From Pluralibacter sp. UBA7423 (lineage in GTDB: Bacteria; Pseudomonadota; Gammaproteobacteria; Enterobacterales; Enterobacteriaceae): a stretch of DNA of 64,000 bases. The notes beneath the pieces are model-generated. The model had not been told where the DNA came from, did not search any database, and saw only the letters and a list, made by a program, of their open reading frames with translations. A program made the position numbers and the translations under genes. The stretch's first letter is position 1. Every line of letters begins with the position of its first letter. Where the stretch lies: NCBI GenBank assembly GCA_002470465.1, contig DKMD01000025.1, forward strand, positions 1 through 64,000, given 5' to 3'. This document shows positions 28,191-40,194 of this stretch, piece after piece.

Positions 28191-29774
28191 ATGAAAACAC
28201 GTAAAATCGGCTTAGCAAACTATCTCGCCTACGGGTCGGGCGATTTCCTCGGCGCAGGAACTACCGCGCTGACCGCCGCCTGGCTTTTGTATTTTTACAC
28301 CACCTTCTGCGGACTCTCGCCTATCGAGGCCACTTTTATCTTCGCCACCGCCAGGGTACTGGATGCGGTAGTCAGTCCGCTGATGGGCTTCCTGACGGAT
28401 AACTTTGGTTCCACCTGGGCCGGAAAACGCTTCGGGCGACGCAAGTTCTTTATTCTGCTCGGTATTCCCTGCGTATTCAGCTACTCCTTTATGTGGGTTG
28501 GCGACATGGGCTTCTGGTACTACCTGCTGACCTATCTGCTGTTTGATATCGTCTACACCATGATTCTGGTGCCGTACGAAACGCTGGTACCGGAGATGAC
28601 CGACGATTTCAAACAGAAAACAAAATTCTCCGGCGCGCGCATTTCGATGGCGCAAATGTCGGCAATTCTGGCCTCTTTCTTGCCGGGTATTCTGCTGACG
28701 CAGTTCGGTAAGGACAACGCCATTTCCTTCTTCTACGCAAGCCTGGTGTTCTCGGTGCTCTGCGCGCTGATGCTGACCTTCGTCTGGTTCTTTACCTGGG
28801 AGCGCCCGCGTGAAGAGTGGAGCGAAGCCGCGCTGCAGGCGGAAGAAGAGAAAAAACAGCTCAGCCTTGGCCAGAGCCTTAATCGTTTGATCATTGAGCT
28901 CACTTCGACGCTGCGCATCAAAATTTTCCGCCAGCATCTGGGCATGTATCTCGGTGGCTATATCGCCCAGGACGTGTTCAACGCGGTGTTCACTTATTAC
29001 GTGGTGTTTGTGCTGATGCAGGAGGCTTCCGTTGCCTCGAGCCTGATGGGCACGATGGCCATTTTTCAGTTCATTGCCGTGATCGCCATGATGCCGCTGT
29101 GCATCCGTTTCGGGCCTGCGCCATCCTACCGGATGGTGGTGGTGCTGTTCGGCCTGAGTTCGCTCTCCTATGCCGTGCTCTATTACTCGGGCTTAAGCGA
29201 CATCTGGTCGCTGATGCTGCTGCTTTCGGCGATTGCGGGCCTCGGGCGCGGCGGCATCAACTATGTGCCGTGGAACACTTATACCTACATCGCGGATGTG
29301 GATGAGGTGATCACCGGCCAGCGCCGCGAGGGCATTTTTGCCGGGATCATGACGCTGACCCGCAAGGCTTCGCAGGCCGGCGCCATCATGCTGGTGGGTA
29401 TCATTATGCAGCTCTCCGGTTTTGTCTCCGGGCAGAAAACGCAGCCTGCGGAAGTCAGCCATACCATTCTGATGATCCTGAGCTTTGGCACCATCGCGGT
29501 ACTGATTTGCGGTTTCCTGGTCTCGCTGCGCTTTAAGCTGAATCTGCAAACCCACAGCGTCCTGCGCGAAGAGACCGCCAAAATGCGCGCGTCCGGGCAT
29601 GCCTTTGCCGAAGCGGCAACGCCTGAAGCAAGGGCTACCGTGGAGATGCTGGCCGGTATGCCGTTCGACTCGCTGTGGGGCAACAACAATATTGGCTATC
29701 TGAATCGCAACAAGCCTGCGGCCCCGGGGCTGAAGCAGGGTGTGCCACTCAATTCGACATATAACAGAGGTTAA
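28191..29774 (+). CDS. GPH-family sugar-cation symporter
   Basis: An inner-membrane transporter of the glycoside-pentoside-hexuronide family, 527 residues with about twelve membrane segments. Typical features are the N-terminal LANYLAYGSGDFLGAG, the DAVVSPLMGFLTDN loop (about 58-71), GKRFGRRKFFIL and, in the middle, GGYIAQDVFNAVFTYYVVF. The C-terminal tail is longer than in MelB-like members. It lies 4 bases before a GH105 hydrolase, so it probably imports an unsaturated uronate-containing disaccharide from pectin-type or other polysaccharides. Related transporters (RhiT, TogT) carry galacturonides. The exact substrate is not visible. Confidence 0.85.
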   Translation: MKTRKIGLANYLAYGSGDFLGAGTTALTAAWLLYFYTTFCGLSPIEATFIFATARVLDAVVSPLMGFLTDNFGSTWAGKRFGRRKFFILLGIPCVFSYSFMWVGDMGFWYYLLTYLLFDIVYTMILVPYETLVPEMTDDFKQKTKFSGARISMAQMSAILASFLPGILLTQFGKDNAISFFYASLVFSVLCALMLTFVWFFTWERPREEWSEAALQAEEEKKQLSLGQSLNRLIIELTSTLRIKIFRQHLGMYLGGYIAQDVFNAVFTYYVVFVLMQEASVASSLMGTMAIFQFIAVIAMMPLCIRFGPAPSYRMVVVLFGLSSLSYAVLYYSGLSDIWSLMLLLSAIAGLGRGGINYVPWNTYTYIADVDEVITGQRREGIFAGIMTLTRKASQAGAIMLVGIIMQLSGFVSGQKTQPAEVSHTILMILSFGTIAVLICGFLVSLRFKLNLQTHSVLREETAKMRASGHAFAEAATPEARATVEMLAGMPFDSLWGNNNIGYLNRNKPAAPGLKQGVPLNSTYNRG

Positions 29775-29778
29775 CGAA

Positions 29779-30918
29779 ATGAAAGTCTGGCCTGTCAAAC
29801 ACAGCCCATTACTGCGTCAGCCGGAGCGCTTTATCGCCCGGGACGAACTGAAAGCGCTGATCCAGAAGGTCACGCACAATCTGGTCAACATCAAGGATGA
29901 GAGTGGGGCGTTCCTGCTGCGCCTTGACGATGGGCGGGTGATTGACACCAAAGGCTGGGCGGGGTGGGAGTGGACCCACGGCGTCGGGCTCTACGGCATT
30001 CACCAGTATTTTCAGCAAACCGGTGATGAGCAGATGCGTGACATCATCGACGGCTGGTTTGCTGACCGTTTTGCCGAAGGGGCAACCACCAAAAACGTCA
30101 ATACCATGGCGCCGTTCCTGACGCTGGCCTGGCGCTACGAGGAGACAAAAAATCCACAGTATCTGCCGTGGCTCGAAAGCTGGGCGGAGTGGGCGATGTA
30201 CGACATGCCGCGCACCGGGCACGGCGGGATGCAGCACATCACCCTGGCGGAAGAAAACCATCAGCAGATGTGGGATGACACGCTGATGATGACCGTTCTG
30301 CCGCTGGCGAAAATCGGCAAGCTGCTGAATAAGCCGGAATACGTGGAGGAGGCGGTCTATCAGTTTCTGCTGCACGTGCAAAACCTGATGGACAAGCAGA
30401 CGGGGCTCTGGTTCCACGGCTGGAGCTACGACGGGAAACATAACTTTGCTAATGCGCGCTGGGCCAGGGGCAACAGCTGGCTGACCATCGTCATTCCGGA
30501 TTTTCTTGAGCTTGTGGATCTCCCGGAAAACAACGCCGTGCACCGTTACCTGGTGCAGGTGCTGAATGCACAGATTGCCGCGCTGGCGAAGTGCCAGGAT
30601 GACAGCGGTCTGTGGCATACGCTGCTCGACGACCCGCACTCCTATCTTGAGGCTTCCGCCACGGCGGGCTTTGCTTACGGCATTCTGAAATCGGTGCGCA
30701 AGCGCTACGTGACCGGGGAATACGCGGAAGTGGCTGAGAAAGCGATTCGCGGCATTGTGGCGAATATCTCACCGGAAGGGGAGCTGCTGCAGACGTCGTT
30801 TGGCACCGGGATGGGTAGCAATCTGGACTTTTACCGCCAGATCCCGCTGACCTCGATGCCCTATGGCCAGGCGATGGCGATCCTTTGCCTGACGGAATAT
30901 TTGCGGAAGTATTTCTGA
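29779..30918 (+). CDS. GH105 unsaturated glycuronyl hydrolase
   Basis: A cytoplasmic glycosidase of family GH105 (YteR/RhiN type) that hydrates and so cleaves the unsaturated uronate left by polysaccharide lyases. The ATG at 29779, 4 bases after the transporter stop with AGAGG upstream, gives 379 residues; the frame is open further upstream only as overlap. The (alpha/alpha)6-barrel motifs GWAGWEWTHGVGLYGI (59-74) and MWDDTLMMTVLPLAKIG (164-180) are present. Asp167 corresponds to the catalytic Asp143 of YteR. No signal peptide is seen. Whether the substrate is rhamnogalacturonyl or another unsaturated uronyl sugar is undecided. Confidence 0.87.
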   Translation: MKVWPVKHSPLLRQPERFIARDELKALIQKVTHNLVNIKDESGAFLLRLDDGRVIDTKGWAGWEWTHGVGLYGIHQYFQQTGDEQMRDIIDGWFADRFAEGATTKNVNTMAPFLTLAWRYEETKNPQYLPWLESWAEWAMYDMPRTGHGGMQHITLAEENHQQMWDDTLMMTVLPLAKIGKLLNKPEYVEEAVYQFLLHVQNLMDKQTGLWFHGWSYDGKHNFANARWARGNSWLTIVIPDFLELVDLPENNAVHRYLVQVLNAQIAALAKCQDDSGLWHTLLDDPHSYLEASATAGFAYGILKSVRKRYVTGEYAEVAEKAIRGIVANISPEGELLQTSFGTGMGSNLDFYRQIPLTSMPYGQAMAILCLTEYLRKYF

Positions 30919-30923
30919 GCATA

Positions 30924-30952
30924 AAAAAACCGGCAACGAATGCCGGTTTTTT
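30924..30952. terminator. bidirectional terminator between GH105 gene and argS
   Basis: ACCGGCA (30929-30935) and TGCCGGT (30941-30947) pair around ACGAA, with an A-run before and a T-run after. The symmetric arrangement serves the rightward GH105 transcript and the leftward argS transcript. Confidence 0.92.
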
Positions 30953-30955
30953 GCA

Positions 30956-30982
30956 GGCCTGATAAGCGAAACGACATCAGGC
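30956..30982. repeat. REP-like palindrome
   Basis: GCCTGAT (30957-30963) and ATCAGGC (30976-30982) with AAGCGAA between them resemble a short REP unit, located just after the argS stop codon. Confidence 0.6.
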
Positions 30983-30991
30983 AATGGGTTG

Positions 30992-32725
30992 TTACATCCG
31001 CTCTACGGTGTCGATACCGAGGGTATCCAGACCAAGCTTCAGCGTTTTCGCGGTCAGCAGCGCCAGCTTGAGGCGACTGTTACGCACTTCTTCGCTTTCA
31101 GCGCTCAGAATCGGGCAATGCTCGTAGAAGCCGGAGAAAAGACCGGCCAGATCGTAGAGGTATGCGCACATCACGTGCGGCGTACCTTCACGGGCAACCA
31201 CGTTCAGGGTTTCTTCGAACTGCAGCAGGCGCGCAGCCAGCTGGGCTTCGCGATCTTCGGTAATGACTACGCTGGCGTTGACGATGGCGCTCTCATCCAG
31301 CTCCGCTTTACGGAATACGGACAGCACGCGGGTGTAGGCGTACTGCATGTACGGCGCGGTATTGCCTTCGAATGCCAGCATGTTGTCCCAGTCGAATACG
31401 TAATCGGTGGTGCGGTTTTTGGAGAGATCCGCGTATTTCACCGCACCGATACCGACGGTATTGGCCAGTTTTTCCAGCTCGTCGGCCGGCATGTCCGGGT
31501 TTTTCTCGGCAACCAGTTTGCGGGCTCGTTCGAGCGCTTCGTCCAGCAGATCGGCGAGCTTCACGGTGCCACCGGCGCGGGTTTTGAACGGCTTGCCGTC
31601 TTTGCCCAGCATCATGCCGAACATGTGGTGCTCCAGCGGCACGCTTTCCGGCACGTAACCGGCTTTACGTACGATGGTCCAGGCCTGCATCAGGTGCTGG
31701 TGCTGGCGCGAGTCGATGTAATAGAGCACGCGATCGGCATGCAGGTTTTCATAGCGATATTTCGCGCAGGCGATATCGGTGGTGGTGTAGAGGTAGCCGC
31801 CATCCTTTTTCTGGATGATGACGCCCATCGGGTCGCCGTCCTTGTTTTTGTACTCATCAAGGAACACCACGGTCGCGCCTTCGCTCTCAACCGCCAGGCC
31901 TTTGGCCTTCAGGTCTGCCACAATGCCCGGCAGCATGGGGTTGTACAGGCTTTCACCCATGACGTCGTCGCGGGTGAGGGTGACGTTCAGGCGATCGTAG
32001 GTGATCTGGTTTTGCGTCATGGTGATGTCGACCAGCTTGCGCCACATCTCGAGGAAGTACGCATCGCCGCCCTGCAATTTCACCACGTAGTTACGGGCGC
32101 GCTCGGCAAAGGCTTCATCTTCGTCGTAGTGCTTTTTCGCATCACGGTAGAAGCCTTCGAGATCGGCCAGCGCCATTTCACCGGCGTTGTCCTGCTGCTG
32201 TTTTTCCAGCCAGGCAATCAGCATCCCGAACTGGGTACCCCAGTCGCCGACGTGGTTGGCGCGGATCACTTTATGGCCGAGGAATTCCTGAGTACGGACG
32301 GCAGCATCGCCGATAATGGTGGAACGCAGGTGACCGACGTGCATTTCTTTGGCTACGTTCGGCGCAGAGTAGTCGATAACGATGGTCTGGGCTTCAGGCT
32401 TCGCCACGCCAAGACGATCGGATTTCAGCGCATCGTTTACGCCCTGGGCCAGAAACGCCGGATCGAGGAAAATATTGATAAAGCCCGGACCGGCAATTTC
32501 AACCTTGCTGGCGATGCCGCTGAGATCGAGGTGGGTCAGAACCTGCTCTGCAAGCTGTCGTGGCGCCATGCCCAGTTTTTTGGCAACGGCCATCATGCCG
32601 TTGGCCTGATAGTCGCCGAACTGAACTTTGGCTGACTGACGAACCTGCGGTTCGCAATCGGCAGGTGCACCTGCCGCAATCATCGCCTGACTGACTTTTT
32701 CTGAGAGAAGCGCCTGAATATTCAC
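30992..32725 (-). CDS. argS: arginyl-tRNA synthetase
   Basis: Charges tRNA-Arg. The 577 residues equal E. coli ArgS. The class I signature HVGH (HIGH motif) lies in [16 protein letters not shown] near residues 120-135, with the N-terminal additional domain before it and the anticodon-binding DALR domain ending LGIDTVERM. The gene is monocistronic: a bidirectional terminator lies downstream and a 187-bp gap upstream. A 548-codon frame open on the opposite strand across this gene is an antisense artefact. Confidence 0.97.
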   Translation of the reverse strand: MNIQALLSEKVSQAMIAAGAPADCEPQVRQSAKVQFGDYQANGMMAVAKKLGMAPRQLAEQVLTHLDLSGIASKVEIAGPGFINIFLDPAFLAQGVNDALKSDRLGVAKPEAQTIVIDYSAPNVAKEMHVGHLRSTIIGDAAVRTQEFLGHKVIRANHVGDWGTQFGMLIAWLEKQQQDNAGEMALADLEGFYRDAKKHYDEDEAFAERARNYVVKLQGGDAYFLEMWRKLVDITMTQNQITYDRLNVTLTRDDVMGESLYNPMLPGIVADLKAKGLAVESEGATVVFLDEYKNKDGDPMGVIIQKKDGGYLYTTTDIACAKYRYENLHADRVLYYIDSRQHQHLMQAWTIVRKAGYVPESVPLEHHMFGMMLGKDGKPFKTRAGGTVKLADLLDEALERARKLVAEKNPDMPADELEKLANTVGIGAVKYADLSKNRTTDYVFDWDNMLAFEGNTAPYMQYAYTRVLSVFRKAELDESAIVNASVVITEDREAQLAARLLQFEETLNVVAREGTPHVMCAYLYDLAGLFSGFYEHCPILSAESEEVRNSRLKLALLTAKTLKLGLDTLGIDTVERM

Positions 32726-32912
32726 CGGAATACCTTACGTTATGGCGCTGCGCGAAAGCACAGGCAGCGCCGAAATGGGGAGAAATTAAGCCCGACAGTA
32801 TACTGCATTTGCACCATGCCGTCAGCCCTGGCGCGGTGGGTTAATCAGCAGTTGGTTGTGCCAGTACAACAGGGTAAATTAGCGGCCTGCAAAACAAAGC
32901 AAAGGTGAGTAT

Positions 32913-33485
32913 GTGAACTGGCAAACAATCGAGGCTCTACAGGATATTCACGCGGACTTGCCGCGTTTTGAGCAGGCGCTGCATGAACTGACGGCCCGCC
33001 TTGGGCTGGAAACCGGCCCGCTGAACGCAGACCACATCTCGCTGCGCTGCCACCAGAACGCCACGGCGGAACGCTGGCGTAACGGTTTTGAACAGTGTGG
33101 CGAACTGCTGTCTGAGAACATTATCAACGGTCGTCCGATTTGCCTGTTCAAATTGCATGAGCCGGTTTGCGTGGCGCACTGGCAGTTCACGGTTGTTGAG
33201 CTGCCGTGGCCGGGTGAAAAGCGCTATCCGCATGAAGGCTGGGAACACATCGAAATCGTTCTGCCCGGTGAGCCGGAAACGCTGAACGCGCGGGCGCTGG
33301 CGCTGCTCTCCGATGAGGGGTTAAGCCAGCCGGGTATTTTCGTCAAAACCAGTTCACCAAAAGGTGAGCGTGAACGCCTGCCGAACCCAACGCTTGCGGT
33401 GACAGACGGCAAAGTAACGATCAAATTCCACCCGTGGTCCATTGAAGAGATTGTTGCCAGCGAAGCAGGCGATACAACAATGTGA
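32913..33485 (+). CDS. yecM: VOC superfamily protein YecM
   Basis: A 190-residue protein of the glyoxalase/dioxygenase (vicinal oxygen chelate) fold; function unknown. The body (ADHISLRCHQNATAERWR, GRPICLFKLHEPV, PYPHEGWEHIE-like segment) matches E. coli YecM closely. The start is GTG at 32913 behind AAAGGTGA; the ATG two bases upstream is out of frame and closes at once. It lies 67 bases before cutC, in the same direction. Confidence 0.92.
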   Translation: MNWQTIEALQDIHADLPRFEQALHELTARLGLETGPLNADHISLRCHQNATAERWRNGFEQCGELLSENIINGRPICLFKLHEPVCVAHWQFTVVELPWPGEKRYPHEGWEHIEIVLPGEPETLNARALALLSDEGLSQPGIFVKTSSPKGERERLPNPTLAVTDGKVTIKFHPWSIEEIVASEAGDTTM

Positions 33486-33551
33486 GCTTACGCGGCATCT
33501 GCGCCAAAAGAGTGTGTCATGATGTCGCACCCGTCAGAAAAGGAGAAGGGA

Positions 33552-34298
33552 ATGGCTTTGCTGGAAGTGTGCTGTTACAGCATGGAGTGTGCGCGTGAGG
33601 CGCAGAACAGAGGCGCAGACCGCATTGAGCTGTGCGCCGCGCCGCTGGAAGGGGGCCTGACGCCGTCGCTGGGCGTGCTGAAATCGGTGCGCCAGCAGGT
33701 GACGATTCCCGTGCACCCGATTATTCGCCCGCGCGGCGGCGATTTTTGCTACACCGACGGCGAATTTGCCGCCATGCTCGAAGATGTGCGCACCGTACGT
33801 GGACTTGGCTTTCCGGGGCTGGTGATTGGCCTTCTGGATGCGCAAGGCAATGTGGATATGCCGCGGATGCGTCAGGTCATGGAAGCCGCAGGCGATCTGG
33901 CAGTCACTTTTCATCGCGCGTTTGATATGTGCGCGGATCCGCAGCAGGCCTTTGATAATCTGGCTGAACTTGGGGTGGCGCGTGTGCTGACCTCAGGGCA
34001 GCAGCCGTCGGCGGAAAAAGGACTTTCACTTCTTCGGGAACTTATTACCCGCAGTGATGCTCCAATCATTATGGCAGGTGCTGGCGTGCGCGCCGGTAAT
34101 CTGGCGTTGTTCCTTGATGCAGGAATACGAGAGGTTCACAGCTCTGCCGGGCAGTGGGTGCCTTCGGCGATGCAGTACCGCAATCCGGGATTATCGATGT
34201 CGACAGACCCGACGGCAGATGAGTATTCACGATACGCCGTCAACGGCGAATCGGTAGCAGAGATGAAGGCGATCGTTGACCGCTACAAGCCACAGTGA
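33552..34298 (+). CDS. cutC: copper homeostasis protein CutC
   Basis: A TIM-barrel protein of the CutC family; in E. coli the copper phenotype of cutC was later traced to the MicL small RNA made from its 3' end. The ATG at 33552 follows AGGAGAAGGG and gives 248 residues, the E. coli length. Conserved features are LELCAAP-type [30 protein letters not shown] and VHSSAG. A sigma-E-like promoter lies inside the gene (34037-34065). Confidence 0.93.
   Translation: MALLEVCCYSMECAREAQNRGADRIELCAAPLEGGLTPSLGVLKSVRQQVTIPVHPIIRPRGGDFCYTDGEFAAMLEDVRTVRGLGFPGLVIGLLDAQGNVDMPRMRQVMEAAGDLAVTFHRAFDMCADPQQAFDNLAELGVARVLTSGQQPSAEKGLSLLRELITRSDAPIIMAGAGVRAGNLALFLDAGIREVHSSAGQWVPSAMQYRNPGLSMSTDPTADEYSRYAVNGESVAEMKAIVDRYKPQ
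34037..34065 (+). promoter_or_regulatory. sigma-E-like promoter inside cutC
   Basis: GGAACTT at 34037-34043 is the exact sigma-E -35 element. Seventeen bases further, TCCAA (34061-34065) is one mismatch from a -10 TCAAA. The position inside the 3' third of cutC corresponds to the sigma-E promoter of micL in E. coli. Confidence 0.65.
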
Positions 34299-34373
34299 TT
34301 TTACCGTGCATCATGTCGCCCAATGTGATGCTTATTTGTACCAGGCCCCTGCCATTAACAGGGGCCTTTTTTT
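34072..34373 (+). ncRNA. micL: candidate MicL small RNA from the cutC 3' end
   Basis: In E. coli, MicL is a sigma-E-dependent RNA of about 300 nt. It begins inside cutC, ends at the cutC terminator, is processed to an 80-nt form and represses lpp. Here a sigma-E-like promoter at 34037-34065 and the terminator at 34343-34373 would give a transcript of about 302 nt. The untranslated tail contains GTACCAG (about 34338), which can pair with CUGGUAC as found early in enteric lpp messages. The start is estimated and the processed form would be about 34294-34373. Confidence 0.6.
34343..34373 (+). terminator. terminator of cutC and micL
   Basis: AGGCCCCTG (34343-34351) and CAGGGGCCT (34359-34367) form a perfect 9-bp stem followed by seven T residues. 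Confidence 0.95.
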
Positions 34374-34379
34374 ATCTGA

Positions 34380-34455
34380 TGCCCGGCGGCGCTTAGCTTG
34401 CACGGGCCTACAAGTACGAATCGGTAGGCTGGATAAGCGAAAGTGCCATCCGGTA
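34380..34455. repeat. BIME with two REP units
   Basis: GCCCGGCGGCGC...GCACGGGCCTAC and GTAGGCTGGATAAGCG...GCCATCCGG are two inverted REP units separated by a short spacer, between the convergent cutC and cmoB genes. Confidence 0.8.
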
Positions 34456-34457
34456 AT

Positions 34458-36606
<2,149 letters not shown>

Positions 36607-36656
36607 ACAAACTCCCTTTACTGACTGATGGCTCTGATTCTGGCAGGAAGAATAAC

Positions 36657-37598
36657 TCAAAAAAGCGAAGTTTGCTGCGGGATGGCGGGAGCCGGGCCAA
36701 TCTCCGGCAGAGCCTGCCGTAAATCTGCCCACAGGGTGTCCACCAGTTCTGGCGCCTGAGCTATATCCGGTGTGTGCAGGAAAAGGTACGGCGTAGTGCT
36801 GGCCGCCCACTTTGGCAGCGCTTTCAGCCAGACGGCAAACATTTCACGGTTTTGCAGCATGTTGTCGCTGCCGATAAAGCGCACCATCGGATTTTGCGCC
36901 GTCACCACGGCATGAACATGCACCTTCGGTTTTTTACGCTGGGCTTCAATGATGGCTTCACTGTGCGGAACGGCGCTGTGAACCGGTCGGCTGTCGAGTA
37001 TCACCCGATTCACGCCGCGCTCGTGCAGACCGCGGTTGAGCTGCTTCTCCTCTTCGCCTTTGGTGAAAAAGCGTTGATGGCGGACTTCCACCCCGTAGGT
37101 AAACTCCTTCGGTAACGTATCAAGAAACTGCCACAGCGCCGGCAAATCAGCCGGTGCAAACGTGGCGGGCAGCTGCAGCCAGTACTGACCGATGCGGTTA
37201 GCCAGCGGATGCATGCGATCGAAAAATTCGGCCGTTAAATCGTCGCAATGCCTGAGCGAGGCCTGATGGCTTATCGTTGCCGGGAATTTAAAGCAGAAAC
37301 GAAACGCGTCGGTGGTTTGCTCGCGCCAGCGCTGAACGATTTCTGCGCGGGGCAGGGCATAGAGCGTGGTGTTACCCTCCACACAGTTAAAGTGGCGGGC
37401 GTACTCTTCGAGGCTGGTGATGCCAAGGCGCACCCATTTAGGGTGCGACCATTGCGGCAGGCCGATATAAACTCGTCGCTTTTCACGCTGCAAATGCGTT
37501 GGCTGCACCTGTTCACCCCGGTCACTTACTTCAGTAAGCTCCCGGGGATTTACAGGTTTGCCGCCTTTCTGCAACGCGAAAATCTTAGAGTTACTCAT
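36657..37598 (-). CDS. yecE: DUF72 family protein YecE with N-terminal extension
   Basis: A TIM-barrel-like protein of the DUF72 family; function unknown. The conserved part starts at [12 protein letters not shown] and runs to the end AIPQQTSLF, about 271 residues, like E. coli YecE (272). No usable start codon lies at that point: the codon before Tyr-Ile-Gly is GTT. The nearest good start is ATG 37598, which overlaps the yecD stop as ATGA and gives 313 residues. That adds 42 residues ([13 protein letters not shown]..., basic at the end) that I do not recall from E. coli YecE. The extension is therefore inferred to be real and coupled to yecD. Confidence 0.85.
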   Translation of the reverse strand: MSNSKIFALQKGGKPVNPRELTEVSDRGEQVQPTHLQREKRRVYIGLPQWSHPKWVRLGITSLEEYARHFNCVEGNTTLYALPRAEIVQRWREQTTDAFRFCFKFPATISHQASLRHCDDLTAEFFDRMHPLANRIGQYWLQLPATFAPADLPALWQFLDTLPKEFTYGVEVRHQRFFTKGEEEKQLNRGLHERGVNRVILDSRPVHSAVPHSEAIIEAQRKKPKVHVHAVVTAQNPMVRFIGSDNMLQNREMFAVWLKALPKWAASTTPYLFLHTPDIAQAPELVDTLWADLRQALPEIGPAPAIPQQTSLF

Positions 37599-38161
37599 AG
37601 GGAAGAGATAATTTCCTCTGTGCTGCGCACGCGACCCAGACGCGGGAAGATGTTTTTCATACTGCCCTGATGCTGGTCGGCGCTTGCTGCGCTGCACGCA
37701 TCTTCGGCAATCACTAAGTTAAAGCCCAGTTCCCACGCGTTGCGGGCGGTGGATTCCACGCCGATATTGGTGGAAATGCCGCAGAGAATAATGGTGTCGA
37801 TTCCGCGACGACGCAGCTGCAGCTCCAGGTCGGTGCCGTAGAACGCGCCCCACTGACGCTTGGTTACTTCAATATCGCTCTCTTTTTTACCCAGCGCCTG
37901 CGGGTATGTCCACCAGTTGTCTGGCAGCGCATGAGCGGCAGCCTGGGCATCCACAGGCTGCTTCAACGCTTCGGCGAAATCAGCAGACCAGCCGACGCGG
38001 ACCATGACAACGGGCGATCCCTGCGCGCGACATTTCTCGGCGAGCTTCGCCGATTTCGCGACCACGTCGTCAGCCGTGTGCGGTCCGCCCGCGAAAGGCA
38101 GAATGCCTTCCTGAAGATCAATCACGACCAGCGCGGTTTTTTTTGCGTTCAGTTCAATCAT
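37595..38161 (-). CDS. yecD: isochorismatase-like cysteine hydrolase YecD
   Basis: A cytoplasmic hydrolase of the isochorismatase-like family. The third of three consecutive in-frame ATG codons (38161) is preferred: it follows the GGGG ribosome binding site at a better distance and gives 188 residues, the E. coli length. The catalytic Asp is in LVVIDLQEG (about 11-19). The cysteine is in [18 protein letters not shown] near 140, and the Lys lies between them in [12 protein letters not shown]. The substrate is unknown. The gene heads a yecD-yecE pair. Confidence 0.9.
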   Translation of the reverse strand: MIELNAKKTALVVIDLQEGILPFAGGPHTADDVVAKSAKLAEKCRAQGSPVVMVRVGWSADFAEALKQPVDAQAAAHALPDNWWTYPQALGKKESDIEVTKRQWGAFYGTDLELQLRRRGIDTIILCGISTNIGVESTARNAWELGFNLVIAEDACSAASADQHQGSMKNIFPRLGRVRSTEEIISSL

Positions 38162-38297
38162 CATCATCCCCGTTAAATCACTTGATTAGGCCGCTAACCA
38201 TACGCTGAGAGGCGTCCTGGCCGCGTCACAAAATTGTTAATTTTTGTGAGCAGGCACGAAGAGCGTACAGCAAACGTGCGCCTGGTGCGCGACGGAC

Positions 38298-38326
38298 TTA
38301 TCCTGAGCCAGAATTTCCAGTATAAT
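38298..38326 (+). promoter_or_regulatory. probable sigma-70 promoter of aspS
   Basis: A perfect -10 TATAAT at 38321-38326 with a weak -35 (TTATCC, 38298-38303) at 17-bp spacing, about 80 bases before the aspS ATG. Confidence 0.6.
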
Positions 38327-38405
38327 AGCCCCCTTTTTTCATCCAGTTGTGACATTCAGCTAAAGCTGCGACAGGTGTGCCTGCGGCTAAGTTAAGGGAA
38401 CTCTC

Positions 38406-40193
38406 ATGCGTACAGAATATTGCGGGCAGCTGCGTCAGTCCCACGTTGGGCAGCAGGTGACTCTGTGTGGTTGGGTCAACCGCCGCCGTGATCTCGGCAG
38501 CCTTATCTTCATCGATATGCGTGACCGCGAAGGCATCGTGCAGGTGTTTTTCGATCCGGACACGGCCGAAGCCCTAAAGCTGGCTTCCGAACTGCGTAAT
38601 GAGTTCTGCATTAAAGTCACCGGCACCGTGCGTGCGCGTGATGCGAAAAACGTCAACGCCGATATGGCGACAGGCGAAATCGAAGTGCTGGCATCTGACC
38701 TCGAGATCATCAACCGTTCAGACGCTCTGCCGCTCGATTCTAACCACGTTAACACCGAAGAAGCGCGTCTGAAGTACCGCTATCTCGACCTGCGTCGTCC
38801 GGAAATGGCAAACCGCCTGAAGACTCGCGCCAAAATCACCAGCTTCGTGCGCCGCTTTATGGATGACCACGGTTTCCTCGATATCGAAACCCCGATGCTG
38901 ACCAAAGCCACGCCGGAAGGCGCGCGTGACTATCTGGTGCCATCCCGCGTGCACAAAGGCAAGTTCTATGCGCTGCCACAGTCTCCTCAGCTGTTCAAAC
39001 AGCTGCTGATGATGTCCGGTTTCGATCGCTATTATCAGATTGTGAAATGCTTCCGTGACGAAGACCTGCGCGCCGACCGCCAGCCTGAATTTACTCAGAT
39101 CGACGTTGAAACGTCCTTCATGACTGCCCCTCAGGTGCGTGAAGTGATGGAAGCGATGGTGCGTCAGCTGTGGCTGGAAATCAAAGGCGTGGATCTGGGT
39201 GATTTCCCGATCATGACCTTTGCCGAAGCCGAGCGTCGTTACGGTTCCGATAAGCCAGACCTGCGTAACCCGATGGAGCTGGTCGATGTTGCTGACCTGC
39301 TGAAAAGCGTTGAGTTTGCCGTGTTTGCTGGCCCGGCAAATGATGCCAAAGGCCGCGTTGCCGCACTGCGCGTTCCTGGCGGTGCGAGCCTGAGCCGTAA
39401 GCAGATCGACGACTACGGCAACTTCATTAAGATCTACGGCGCGAAAGGTCTGGCCTATATTAAAGTCACCGAGCGTGCAAAAGGTCTGGAAGGCATCACC
39501 AGCCCGGTTGCAAAATTCCTCAACGCTGAAATCATTGAAGAGATCCTGAACCGCACCGGTGCGCAGGATGGCGACATGATCTTCTTCGGCGCGGACAACA
39601 AAAAAGTGGTTGCAGACTCGATGGGTGCGCTGCGCCTGAAAGTCGGTAAAGATCTGAGCATCACTGACGAAGCCAAATGGGCGCCGCTGTGGGTTATTGA
39701 CTTCCCGATGTTCGAAGACGACGGCGAAGGCGGCCTGACCGCGATGCACCATCCGTTCACGTCACCAAAAGACATGACGGCATCTGAGCTGAAAACCTCT
39801 GCTGAAGACGCCGTGGCGAATGCCTACGATATGGTCATTAATGGCTATGAAGTGGGTGGCGGTTCGGTCCGTATCCACAGCGGTGAAATGCAGCAGACTG
39901 TGTTCGGCATTCTGGGCATCAACGAACAGGAACAGCGCGAGAAGTTCGGCTTCCTGTTAGACGCCCTGAAGTACGGCACGCCGCCGCACGCGGGCCTGGC
40001 GTTTGGTCTGGACCGTCTGACCATGCTGCTGACCGGCACCGACAACATCCGTGATGTTATCGCCTTCCCGAAAACCACCGCGGCAGCGTGCCTGATGACC
40101 GAAGCGCCAAGCTTCGCTAATCCGGCTTCTCTGAGCGAACTGGGTATCCAGGTTGTGGCGAAAGAGGCAAAAGAGTCTGCGGAGAACAAGTAA
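38406..40193 (+). CDS. aspS: aspartyl-tRNA synthetase
   Basis: Class II synthetase that charges tRNA-Asp. The 595 residues (E. coli 590) begin [18 protein letters not shown] with the OB-fold anticodon-binding domain. Motif 2 lies near [20 protein letters not shown] (split at the FRDED core), the bacterial GAD insertion follows, and motif 3 [13 protein letters not shown] is near 530. It is followed two bases later by nudB, so the two are probably cotranscribed with yebC and ruvC. Confidence 0.97.
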   Translation: MRTEYCGQLRQSHVGQQVTLCGWVNRRRDLGSLIFIDMRDREGIVQVFFDPDTAEALKLASELRNEFCIKVTGTVRARDAKNVNADMATGEIEVLASDLEIINRSDALPLDSNHVNTEEARLKYRYLDLRRPEMANRLKTRAKITSFVRRFMDDHGFLDIETPMLTKATPEGARDYLVPSRVHKGKFYALPQSPQLFKQLLMMSGFDRYYQIVKCFRDEDLRADRQPEFTQIDVETSFMTAPQVREVMEAMVRQLWLEIKGVDLGDFPIMTFAEAERRYGSDKPDLRNPMELVDVADLLKSVEFAVFAGPANDAKGRVAALRVPGGASLSRKQIDDYGNFIKIYGAKGLAYIKVTERAKGLEGITSPVAKFLNAEIIEEILNRTGAQDGDMIFFGADNKKVVADSMGALRLKVGKDLSITDEAKWAPLWVIDFPMFEDDGEGGLTAMHHPFTSPKDMTASELKTSAEDAVANAYDMVINGYEVGGGSVRIHSGEMQQTVFGILGINEQEQREKFGFLLDALKYGTPPHAGLAFGLDRLTMLLTGTDNIRDVIAFPKTTAAACLMTEAPSFANPASLSELGIQVVAKEAKESAENK

Positions 40194-40194
40194 A

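Noticed and set aside
30989-32635. 548-codon open frame on the + strand across argS
   Set aside because: It is antisense to argS, which matches the synthetase family at full length with its HIGH motif. The + frame encodes no recognisable domain and is a product of GC-rich codon bias.
38718-39752. 344-codon frame on the - strand inside aspS
   Set aside because: Antisense shadow of a full-length aspartyl-tRNA synthetase; His/Phe/Val-rich translation without domain features.
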